DNA from: Myxococcales bacterium
Lineage (GTDB): Bacteria > Myxococcota_A > Bradymonadia > Bradymonadales > Bradymonadaceae
DNA: 8,536 bases
Assembly: GCA_007120915.1 (NCBI GenBank)
Contig: SKMT01000604.1
Span: 1 to 8,536, forward strand
Reading direction: 5' to 3'
Positions 1 through 6,013 of this stretch are shown here, in pieces. Made by a program: the position numbers and the translations under genes. Under the pieces are notes generated by a model that saw only the letters and a list, made by a program, of their open reading frames with translations, was not told the DNA's origin and did not search any database. The stretch's first letter is position 1; each line of letters opens with the position of its first letter.

Positions 1-48
1 GATGGCATCAAGGAGTTCGTCAACATCAAGACGGTCTGGGTCGACTAA
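1..48 (+). CDS. 3' end of an unidentified protein gene (partial)
   Basis: An open frame enters from the left edge and stops at TAA (46-48). It encodes the last 15 residues, DGIKEFVNIKTVWVD. Nearly every codon ends in G or C, as in the clearly coding genes of this window, which is the main reason to regard it as a true gene end. The tail is too short to assign a family. It is on the same strand as the following lipoprotein gene but 161 bp upstream, so co-transcription is not evident. Confidence 0.5.
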   Translation, partial: DGIKEFVNIKTVWVD

Positions 49-196
49 ACGGACGGAAATGCGTATGCCCCCCGGAGTCCTGCACCAGTCGTGGCCAACA
101 CCGGCGTAAAGCTCTTCTGCGTTGTTGATTCGCCGCAGCCTGCAACGTACTCTGGGTGATAGCCTTCTATCGATTACATCGTCCAGATTGCTCGTT

Positions 197-202
197 GCGG
201 AG
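197..202 (+). promoter_or_regulatory. Ribosome binding site deciding the start at 210
   Basis: GCGGAG lies 7 nt before ATG 210. The longer reading from GTG 156 has no comparable site and would place 18 charged and aromatic residues ahead of the signal peptide. The ATG start gives a normal short lipoprotein leader. Confidence 0.5.
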
Positions 203-209
203 CTGGCGT

Positions 210-1952
210 ATGCCTGAATTGTCCGGTTGTTGTCGTTTTATCAGCGCAGTAGTTCTGGGGGCTGCCCTCGTAATTTCAGGGTGCAATCTTGAGGATGAGG
301 CCGCCTGCACCGTCGAGGAGACCGACGACGGGGAGGCGACGATGTATTGCCCTGACGGCACATCGACGACAATCCGCGACGGTGAAGATGGCGAAGACGG
401 GGCTTCATGTCGCGCCGAAGAAGATGGTTCGACCACCGAGATCGTATGTGATGACGGTGGTGAATTTACCATTCCTGTCGGATCCTGCGAGGATTTTGAG
501 GGCGACTTTGTGGTGCAGAACACCATCGATCTGGCGCTGTTCGAGAGTCTGAACTGCGACCAGGTCACCGGGGATCTGATCGTGGAGTCCGGAGGACTGA
601 GCTCGCTGCAGGGACTGGAGTCACTGGAGCAGGTCCAGGGCAATCTCCGGGTTGAGGGAAATGAAGCGCTGGAGTCATTGGACGGGCTTGAGAGGCTGAC
701 CTTCATCGGCGGCGAGCTGACGATCAGCGGAAATCCGGCGCTGCTGGACGCCACGGTGTTCGATGACGTCGAAGAGATTCACGGTGACATCGTCATCGAA
801 GATAACGAAAAGCTCGAAGCGATCTCGGGATTTGATTCGCTGGAACTGACCGGGGGAATCGTGATCGCAGACCTTCCTGAACTGCACATTATCGACGGAT
901 TTGACTCACTCACCGAGATTGAGGGTCCGCTTCGCATCGAGCGCAATTCCTCGCTGACCAACATCGACGGATTCCAGCAGTTGCAGCAAAACCACCACCT
1001 GGAATTCGAAGACGACGACCATGACGAGGACGCCGATCCGCCGTCGGACTACCCCCTGGTCATCAGTTTCAACGGCATGCTGGAGTCCGTGACGGCGTTT
1101 GCTGAGCTTCAACAAATTCATGGCAACACCCAGATCAGCTACAACCCGAAGCTCGACGACTTTCCCGCCTTCGAATCCCTGGAGACCATCCACGGCAATC
1201 TTCAGATCGAGCACCTTCCCACCGCCGGACAAATCGAGGCATTCAACGCCCTGGTGGAAACGAAAGGAGACATCGACATCGGTGCGAACCGTCCCAGCCG
1301 GTTTAGTCTCACGAATGCACAGCGAGAAGCTGTCGAACACTGGGAGGGCTTTGAAGACTGGGATTGGAGTGACTCCGACGATCAAGATGAGATCGATGAC
1401 TGGCTGCAAGACTCCAGCCACTTCGGCACCGAAGACCTCCATGAGATAGCAGGGTTTGGGCAGTTGGAGGTCGTTCAGGGAGATCTCCAGATCAGCTACA
1501 CCGAAGGGGTGGAGACGATCCCGGCGTTCTCCTCGCTTCAGACCGTGGAAACGGTACTGCGAATAAGAGACAATGAGTCACTCGAAGAGATCGCCGGGTT
1601 TGACTCTCTGCGCGATATCGGTCCCTTGACGGGGACCGTTGTCTGGATCGAGAACAACGATGCTCTCACGCAGATCACCGGGTTCGACGACGGACCCACG
1701 GCGGTGACCAGCAGCAGCCTGACGACAACGCCGGTGGTACGCATTCAATCCAACGATGACCTCGAAGATATCTCCGGGTTTGCGAACTACGAAGCGCTGG
1801 AGCGCGACAGCTCGACAGTGGCCACCCCCACCGACGTGAACGTTTTTAATAACTCCTCACTTCCCGCCTGCCACGTCGATGACACCTTCGAGGATGTTTC
1901 GATGGAGGGCGATGTCTCCAACAGCAGCAACGACGAAGGCGCCGACTGCTGA
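210..1952 (+). CDS. Surface lipoprotein with receptor-L-domain-like leucine-rich solenoid
   Basis: A 580-aa predicted lipoprotein. The leader has a hydrophobic core (about residues 10-22) and a lipobox VISGC, with Cys25 as the acylation site. Residues 33-93 form a small module with paired cysteines around a collagen-like DGEDGEDG stretch, resembling N-terminal modules of many deltaproteobacterial lipoproteins. From about residue 100 to 550 there are a dozen or more units of about 23 residues with the pattern G-x-L-x-I-x-x-N-x-x-L-x-x-I-x-G-F-x-x-L, typical of leucine-rich/receptor-L-domain-like beta-solenoids. Two very acidic insertions interrupt it (about 267-281 and 377-400). The C-terminus, NNSSLPAC followed about 27 residues later by a final Cys, fits the capping motif I associate with bacterial members of this group. 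The likely role is adhesion or ligand recognition at the cell surface; the ligand is unknown. It converges on the next gene with a 3-bp gap. Confidence is high for a secreted solenoid lipoprotein and low for any specific function. Confidence 0.85.
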   Translation: MPELSGCCRFISAVVLGAALVISGCNLEDEAACTVEETDDGEATMYCPDGTSTTIRDGEDGEDGASCRAEEDGSTTEIVCDDGGEFTIPVGSCEDFEGDFVVQNTIDLALFESLNCDQVTGDLIVESGGLSSLQGLESLEQVQGNLRVEGNEALESLDGLERLTFIGGELTISGNPALLDATVFDDVEEIHGDIVIEDNEKLEAISGFDSLELTGGIVIADLPELHIIDGFDSLTEIEGPLRIERNSSLTNIDGFQQLQQNHHLEFEDDDHDEDADPPSDYPLVISFNGMLESVTAFAELQQIHGNTQISYNPKLDDFPAFESLETIHGNLQIEHLPTAGQIEAFNALVETKGDIDIGANRPSRFSLTNAQREAVEHWEGFEDWDWSDSDDQDEIDDWLQDSSHFGTEDLHEIAGFGQLEVVQGDLQISYTEGVETIPAFSSLQTVETVLRIRDNESLEEIAGFDSLRDIGPLTGTVVWIENNDALTQITGFDDGPTAVTSSSLTTTPVVRIQSNDDLEDISGFANYEALERDSSTVATPTDVNVFNNSSLPACHVDDTFEDVSMEGDVSNSSNDEGADC

Positions 1953-1955
1953 CAA

Positions 1956-2717
1956 CTACCGCCCCGCATATTCGAGACGCAGCCGCACCAACAGGTCGTG
2001 AAGCTCCGGTTTCGCCCGTGGCTCTTCGGGCAGCTCGCTGCCCATGCGGGCGTCGTCGAGCTTGCGAACCAACCGGTGGTATTCCTGCTCGTAGAACTGC
2101 ATGTCCACGTCGTCCAGAAGCGTCTGCTCCGAGCCCTGCAGCTTCATCGCGATCAACTCGTCGAGATAAGGGAGCCGATAGCGCTGGGTCAGCCGCATCA
2201 GATTCGCCTCTACGTCCCCGGTCTTCATCAGGTGAAGTCCCGTCAGAAGTACACGGAACACATACAGCAGGGGCTTGAGCTTCGGGGCTTTCTTGACGGA
2301 CTTCCACACACTCTGGGCGTAACCGCGGTAGGCGTGACCGTGGTTCTTGGTCACACAGCCCTTCGCGATCTCGCGCAGCTCCTCGAAGTAGGGGGTGCCG
2401 TGCTGGATCAGCGGCGAATAGATATGTTCGAGCACGTTGCCGCTTCGGCCCAGAAGCATCTCGAAGTACTTTTTGACGTCGTGGGTCACCAGATCGATTT
2501 CGGTGCCGTCGACGGTTTCCATCGATTCGATGGTTTCGCGCTCGGTGTACAGCCCCACCACCCGTTCGATGGGCAAAATATGGGCGCCGCGAAGGTCGAC
2601 ATCCGAGTCGTAGGACGGGAAGCCATACAGGTGGCTGCCCGACACGGTCACAAACAAAAGCGGGTAGGCCTGGCGGCGCAACACACCCTCGATTACTTTG
2701 TCATTCATCGCCTGCAT
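1956..2717 (-). CDS. Nucleotidyltransferase domain protein, YcgL/RlaP-like (PF10127 type)
   Basis: A 253-aa protein. Near the N-terminus it has the DNA polymerase beta-like signature GSHLYGFPSYDSDVDLRG (residues 27-44), with the GS pair and metal-binding aspartates D39 and D41. The TEIDLVTHD segment supplies a probable third carboxylate at D75. The context GS-x-x-YG-x(5)-SD-x-D-x-RG, followed by a segment like GNVLEHIYSP (about residues 95-104), is characteristic of the predicted nucleotidyltransferase family that includes YcgL and RlaP, the latter named for association with RNA repair. The remainder is helical and charged. No signal peptide is seen, so it should be cytoplasmic. The substrate is unknown: nucleotide transfer to RNA, protein or a small molecule is possible. 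ATG 2717 is chosen because GGAGGG lies 8 nt upstream; an in-frame ATG at 2708 is an alternative. No RNA ligase or other repair partner is visible, so it is an orphan in this window. Confidence 0.85.
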   Translation of the reverse strand: MQAMNDKVIEGVLRRQAYPLLFVTVSGSHLYGFPSYDSDVDLRGAHILPIERVVGLYTERETIESMETVDGTEIDLVTHDVKKYFEMLLGRSGNVLEHIYSPLIQHGTPYFEELREIAKGCVTKNHGHAYRGYAQSVWKSVKKAPKLKPLLYVFRVLLTGLHLMKTGDVEANLMRLTQRYRLPYLDELIAMKLQGSEQTLLDDVDMQFYEQEYHRLVRKLDDARMGSELPEEPRAKPELHDLLVRLRLEYAGR

Positions 2718-2725
2718 CAATGCAT

Positions 2726-2731
2726 CCCTCC
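2726..2731 (-). promoter_or_regulatory. Ribosome binding site of the nucleotidyltransferase gene
   Basis: CCCTCC on the + strand reads GGAGGG on the coding strand and ends 8 nt before ATG 2717. It is a strong Shine-Dalgarno match. It argues against the longer reading from 2798, whose extra residues (rich in Cys, Arg and Gly) do not resemble the start of a nucleotidyltransferase. Confidence 0.6.
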
Positions 2732-2813
2732 GAACGGATCCGACCCCTCGGCGCCCTGAGCACCCATGCATCGTCGCACACTCCGGGCAACGGGACAATC
2801 GAGCGTCGGTCCA

Positions 2814-2886
2814 GGCGCCGGGGTCGTGGGGTCATGGGGTCATTGGGTCGTGGGAGCGCGTCCTGCCAGGGCGCCGGGGTCGTGGG
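2814..2886 (+). repeat. Intergenic direct repeat enclosing an 8-bp tandem repeat
   Basis: The 17-mer GGCGCCGGGGTCGTGGG occurs at 2814-2830 and again at 2870-2886, 56 bp apart. Overlapping the first copy, positions 2821-2852 are four back-to-back octamers of consensus GGGTCRTK, and a fifth octamer lies within the second 17-mer (2877-2884). The array sits between the divergent nucleotidyltransferase and mosaic-lipoprotein genes, about 25 bp upstream of the best promoter candidate of the latter. It could be a protein binding array, a slippage-prone spacer or a decayed dispersed repeat; the sequence does not decide between these. Confidence 0.7.
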
Positions 2887-2910
2887 AGTGCGTAACGTTC
2901 TTTGCACAGT

Positions 2911-2939
2911 TTGACGCAGACGGTCTGCCGCCTGATCAT
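2911..2939 (+). promoter_or_regulatory. Candidate sigma70-type promoter of the mosaic lipoprotein gene
   Basis: TTGACG (2911-2916, five of six bases of the -35 consensus) is separated by exactly 17 bp from GATCAT (2934-2939, four of six bases of the -10 consensus). Transcription would begin near 2946 and give a leader of about 40 nt before the GTG start at 2988. The -10 match is moderate and the region is GC-rich, so this is a plausible but unproven assignment. Confidence 0.4.
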
Positions 2940-2973
2940 GGATGCCCACTTCTGAAAAGCATATCTCCCCTTC

Positions 2974-2982
2974 GAGGAGAGG
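2974..2982 (+). promoter_or_regulatory. Ribosome binding site deciding the GTG start at 2988
   Basis: GAGGAGAGG ends 5 nt before GTG 2988. The site fixes the start at a codon from which a textbook lipoprotein signal peptide begins. The frame is open back to 2766, but that extension runs through the intergenic repeats and the candidate promoter and would bury the signal peptide. Confidence 0.65.
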
Positions 2983-2987
2983 ACCTT

Positions 2988-5900
2988 GTGAACTCTCTTG
3001 CCGTTCGTCGTTTCTCACTCGCACTCGGCGCTCTGTTCGCGCTGGTCATCACACTGGCTGGTTGCTCGGAGCCCGCCGAGGCTCCGCCGCCCGACGCGGG
3101 CATCGACGCCGGAGCCGATGCTCAGGACGCGGCGGGTTGCAGCGACGATGACGACTGCGCCGGGGATGAAACCTGCTATCGCGGGGTGTGCTATCCGTAC
3201 TGTGAGGCGGATTCGGACTGCGATGACGAACGTGCCTGCGTGGACGATGCCTGCATCGATCCCTGTGACGAAGTCGACTGTGGGGAGGATGAAACCTGCT
3301 ATCGCGGGGTCTGCTACGAGGTGTGCCACGAAGATGCGCCCTGCGAGGATGAGAACCGCTGCTACGACGGCCGATGTGCCCCGGAGGACTGTGAAGGGGT
3401 GGACTGCCGGGATGACGAAACCTGCTATCGGGGGGTCTGCTACGAGACCTGTGACGTGGAGGCGGACTGCGACCAGCTCGAAGCGTCATGCGTCGAACAA
3501 GCCTGTATCGACGCTCTGTGTGATCACGTGGAGTGTTTCGAGGGAACCACCTGCTATCGAGGCGTGTGCTATGAGACCTGCAACGAACAGGCGGACTGCG
3601 ATGGGGACGACCGCTGCACGGAAGACAACTACTGTGCCCCGGTGGACTGCGATGGGGTCGACTGCGCCGAAGGTCAGACCTGCTACCGGGGCGTGTGCTA
3701 TCTGACCTGTACCGACGATGACGAGTGCACCGACGACGAAGAGGTCTGCGAAGATGGCGCCTGTGTTACACCCTCCTGCGACGACGGGATGCAGGCGGGG
3801 GACCAGACCGACATCGACTGTGGAGGGTCAGATTGCCCGCCCTGTGACGATGGGCTCGGTTGTGAAGAGGACTCAGACTGTACCAGCGAGGTATGCGACG
3901 GCGGGGTCTGTCAGGAGCCGAGTTGTGACGACGATGTCCAAAATGCCGACCAGACTGATGTGGACTGCGGAGGTGCGGATTGCCCGCCCTGCGAGGAGGG
4001 AAAAGGTTGCGAAGAGAATACCGACTGCACCACTGAAGTGTGTGTCGACGATGAGTGTGTGCAGTGCGACACCGACGATGACTGTGGCAGCGATGAGTCC
4101 TGCGAGGCCAATGAGTGTGTCTGCGACGACGAACGTAGCGACACCGAAGTCTGTGATGACGAGGAAGCAAACTGCGGCATCGTGCAGGACGTGTGTGATG
4201 AAGACATCGACTGCGGAGACTGTGGCAGCGATGAGTCCTGCCAGGACAACCAGTGTGTTTGTGACGATGAGCGAGACGATACGCAGGTGTGCACGGACGA
4301 AGAAGCAGACTGCGGCGTCGTACAGGATGTGTGCGCCGAAGATATTGACTGCGGAGAGTGTGGCAGCGACGAGTCCTGCCAGGACAACCAATGCGTGTGT
4401 GACGATGAGCGAGACGATACGCAGGTGTGCACGGACGAAGAAGCAGACTGCGGCGTCGTACAGGATGTGTGCGGAGACGACGTGGACTGCGGAGGATGCG
4501 GCAGCAACGAGAGCTGTGAAGCCAATGAATGCATCCAGGACGAGGAGCTCGACCCTCCCACGGATGTCACGGCCACCGGCGGTGATCAACGGGCATCTGT
4601 AGAGTGGAACGAACCCGAGGACACCGGAGCCAGTCCCATCGTGGACTACCGGGTGACGGTCTACGACGAGGATGGCAACTCCCCCACTGGAGTCACCGGC
4701 TCCGAAGAGCGGATGGTCGGCTCGGCGGACACCGAATTCGAGTTCGACGGGTTGACCAACGACGAAAAATACACCTTTCGTGTAGAGGCCGAAAACGACG
4801 AAGGGTTCAGCGACCCGTCAGCGCTTTCGAACCCGGTGAGGCCCCACGCGGCCTTCGTGACGGTATGGGACACCACCAACGACGGTGAATCGGATGACGA
4901 CCAGATCGAGCTGCCCCTGCATGAGGACGGTGACTACGACTTTACGATCGATTGGGGCGACGGAAACGTTGATGACATCGACGCCTATGACGACCCGGCG
5001 GTCACCCACACCTACGCAACCCCCGGTACCTACACCGTCGAGATCGAAGGAAATATCGAGGGGTGGACGTTTGAGGGGTGGATATTTGACGAAGAAGGAG
5101 ATGCCCCGAAGCTCGAGGAGATCGAGCAGTGGGGTGTGCTCCAACTCGGTAATACCGGCCGCTATTTCGAAGGCGCCGAGAACCTGGAAGTAACCGCAGA
5201 CGATGTACTCGACATCAGTGGCACGACGGATCTTTCTCGAGCATTTCGTGGCTGCTCGTCACTGACGACCGTTCCCTCGATGAACGACTGGGACACCTCC
5301 AGTGTCACGGATATGAGCTTGATGTTTTACGACGCCGAATCGTTCAACCAGGACATCGGCGACTGGGACATCTCCAGCGTCACGGATATCAGCTCGATGT
5401 TTCGGGGCGCCGAATCATTCGACCAGGACATCGGCGACTGGGACATCTCCAGTGTGACAACTATGCTCTGGATGTTTCAGGACGCCGAATCATTCGACCA
5501 GGACATCGGCAACTGGGACACCTCCAGTGTCGAAAACATGCGCTGGATGTTTTGGGGAGCCGAATCGTTCAACCAGGACATCGGCAACTGGGACACCTCC
5601 AGTGTCGAGGACATGAACTCGATGTTTCAGGGCGCCGCATCATTCGACCAGGACATCGGCAACTGGGACACCTCCGGTGTCACGAATATGACTCAGATGT
5701 TTTCGGAAGCCGAATCGTTCGACCAGGACATCGGCAACTGGGACGTCTCGGCGGTGACGAACGACGAAGATGAGCAGTTCGATAACAGTATGGAACAGAT
5801 GTTCGAGGGCGTGTCGCTGTCGACCCCAAACTACGACTCCCTGCTGGAAGGCTGGTCGGACCAATCCGTGCAGGACGACGTGGTATTCCACGGGGGTAAC

Positions 5901-5993
5901 TCACAGTACTCATCGGGTGATGCGGCCGATGGACGCCAGACGCTGATCGACGACTACAACTGGGATATCACCGATGGGGGGCAGGCCGATTGA
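2988..5993 (+). CDS. Mosaic Cys-rich / FN3 / BspA-DUF285 repeat surface lipoprotein
   Basis: A 1001-aa predicted lipoprotein starting at GTG. Residues 7-8 are RR, followed by a hydrophobic core and the lipobox TLAGC, with Cys26 as the acylation site; a Pro/Ala/Asp-rich linker follows. Residues 51-517 are extremely rich in Cys, Asp and Glu and contain three repeat families: five units carrying TCYRGVCY (about 51-262), two 49-aa units with DQTDxDCGGxDCPPC (about 263-359) and three 46-aa units with CGSDESCxxNxCVCDDER (about 366-503) plus a partial fourth. Residues 521-618 look like a fibronectin type III domain (PPTDVTAT, YTFRVEAEND). A PKD-like stretch follows (IDWGDGN, THTYATPGTYTVEIEG, about 653-688), then the BspA/DUF285 region with six 25-aa repeats from Trp768 and a short C-terminal cap. 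The Cys-rich part is probably a disulphide-braced stalk and the C-terminal part the exposed binding region. The acyltransferase gene follows after 20 bp. An adhesive role is inferred from domain types; the partner is unknown. Confidence 0.85.
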   Translation: MNSLAVRRFSLALGALFALVITLAGCSEPAEAPPPDAGIDAGADAQDAAGCSDDDDCAGDETCYRGVCYPYCEADSDCDDERACVDDACIDPCDEVDCGEDETCYRGVCYEVCHEDAPCEDENRCYDGRCAPEDCEGVDCRDDETCYRGVCYETCDVEADCDQLEASCVEQACIDALCDHVECFEGTTCYRGVCYETCNEQADCDGDDRCTEDNYCAPVDCDGVDCAEGQTCYRGVCYLTCTDDDECTDDEEVCEDGACVTPSCDDGMQAGDQTDIDCGGSDCPPCDDGLGCEEDSDCTSEVCDGGVCQEPSCDDDVQNADQTDVDCGGADCPPCEEGKGCEENTDCTTEVCVDDECVQCDTDDDCGSDESCEANECVCDDERSDTEVCDDEEANCGIVQDVCDEDIDCGDCGSDESCQDNQCVCDDERDDTQVCTDEEADCGVVQDVCAEDIDCGECGSDESCQDNQCVCDDERDDTQVCTDEEADCGVVQDVCGDDVDCGGCGSNESCEANECIQDEELDPPTDVTATGGDQRASVEWNEPEDTGASPIVDYRVTVYDEDGNSPTGVTGSEERMVGSADTEFEFDGLTNDEKYTFRVEAENDEGFSDPSALSNPVRPHAAFVTVWDTTNDGESDDDQIELPLHEDGDYDFTIDWGDGNVDDIDAYDDPAVTHTYATPGTYTVEIEGNIEGWTFEGWIFDEEGDAPKLEEIEQWGVLQLGNTGRYFEGAENLEVTADDVLDISGTTDLSRAFRGCSSLTTVPSMNDWDTSSVTDMSLMFYDAESFNQDIGDWDISSVTDISSMFRGAESFDQDIGDWDISSVTTMLWMFQDAESFDQDIGNWDTSSVENMRWMFWGAESFNQDIGNWDTSSVEDMNSMFQGAASFDQDIGNWDTSGVTNMTQMFSEAESFDQDIGNWDVSAVTNDEDEQFDNSMEQMFEGVSLSTPNYDSLLEGWSDQSVQDDVVFHGGNSQYSSGDAADGRQTLIDDYNWDITDGGQAD
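3138..3773 (+). repeat. Cys-rich coding repeat, five units carrying TCYRGVCY
   Basis: Tandem units of 41-43 codons lie within the mosaic lipoprotein. The anchor, beginning ACCTGCTA at 3171, 3294, 3420, 3549 and 3678, recurs at spacings of 123, 126, 129 and 129 bp. The octapeptide TCYRGVCY is invariant in all five, while the acidic residues between cysteines vary. Regular Cys spacing suggests small disulphide-bonded modules. Several synonymous differences show the copies are not recent. Confidence 0.8.
3774..4064 (+). repeat. Two-copy 49-aa Cys-rich repeat (DQTDxDCGGxDCPPC)
   Basis: Two tandem units of about 147 bp each begin at SCDD. They share the core DQTDxDCGGxDCPPC, then GxGCEE, DCT and EVC. 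This type of module recurs in secreted proteins of Myxococcota-like bacteria (recalled family knowledge, not searched). The second unit leads directly into the 138-bp repeat family. Confidence 0.75.
4083..4535 (+). repeat. 138-bp coding tandem repeat with a 76-bp perfect duplication
   Basis: Units of 138 bp (46 codons) start at 4083, 4221 and 4359, and a truncated fourth copy begins at 4497. Positions 4260-4335 and 4398-4473 are identical over 76 bp, whereas the first unit has diverged at many synonymous sites. This points to a late duplication or gene conversion between units 2 and 3. Each unit encodes CGSDESC, CVCDDER, VC and DCG motifs. Confidence 0.85.
5289..5738 (+). repeat. BspA/DUF285 tandem repeat, six 75-bp units
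   Basis: Six exact-length 75-bp units begin at the Trp codons at 5289, 5364, 5439, 5514, 5589 and 5664; a degenerate seventh starts at 5739. Each encodes a 25-aa unit beginning WDxSxV, with MF near the middle and AxSFxQDIG near the end. This is the BspA-like/DUF285 surface-protein repeat known from mycoplasmas and other bacteria. The two ends of each unit are almost constant at DNA level, while about 20 bp in the centre vary. Confidence 0.85.
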
Positions 5994-6013
5994 CTGTCCC
6001 TCCTTCTCTTGGA

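Noticed and set aside
122..153. Weak promoter-like pair TTGATT (125-130) and TACTCT (148-153) before the first lipoprotein
   Set aside because: The 17-bp spacing is right, but only four of six and three of six consensus bases match, which is expected by chance in a spacer of this size.
156..209. GTG 156 as start of the first lipoprotein
   Set aside because: It has no good ribosome binding site and would add charged residues before the lipoprotein leader; ATG 210 is better supported.
1998..2759. Open frame of 253 aa on + opposite the nucleotidyltransferase
   Set aside because: It is antisense to a gene with an intact catalytic motif and a strong ribosome binding site. Its own product is a Val/His/Leu-rich translation of the complementary codons with no recognisable domain.
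2938..2955. Five-codon upstream open frame before the mosaic lipoprotein
   Set aside because: ATG-GAT-GCC-CAC-TTC-TGA overlaps the predicted -10 region and probable transcription start and has no ribosome binding site. It is most likely chance.
2766..2987. N-terminal extension of the mosaic lipoprotein to ATG 2766
   Set aside because: It would translate the intergenic octamer repeats and candidate promoter and place 74 residues before the signal peptide. GTG 2988 has a strong ribosome binding site.
4083..4535. CRISPR-like appearance of regular repeats
   Set aside because: Repeats are 138 bp, in frame and coding with conserved cysteines. There are no short identical repeats with unique spacers and no cas genes.
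3873..4589. Two overlapping minus-strand frames (238 and 221 aa) opposite the Cys-rich repeats
   Set aside because: Both mirror the repeat structure of the real gene, lack ribosome binding sites, and give hydrophobic or Ser/His-rich translations typical of antisense of GAC/TGC-rich DNA.
3718..4602. Long + strand frame of 294 aa within the Cys-rich region
   Set aside because: It is a frame-shifted reading of the tandem repeats. The product is a repetitive Thr/Ala/Met/Arg string, and frame length arises from the GC-rich periodic sequence.
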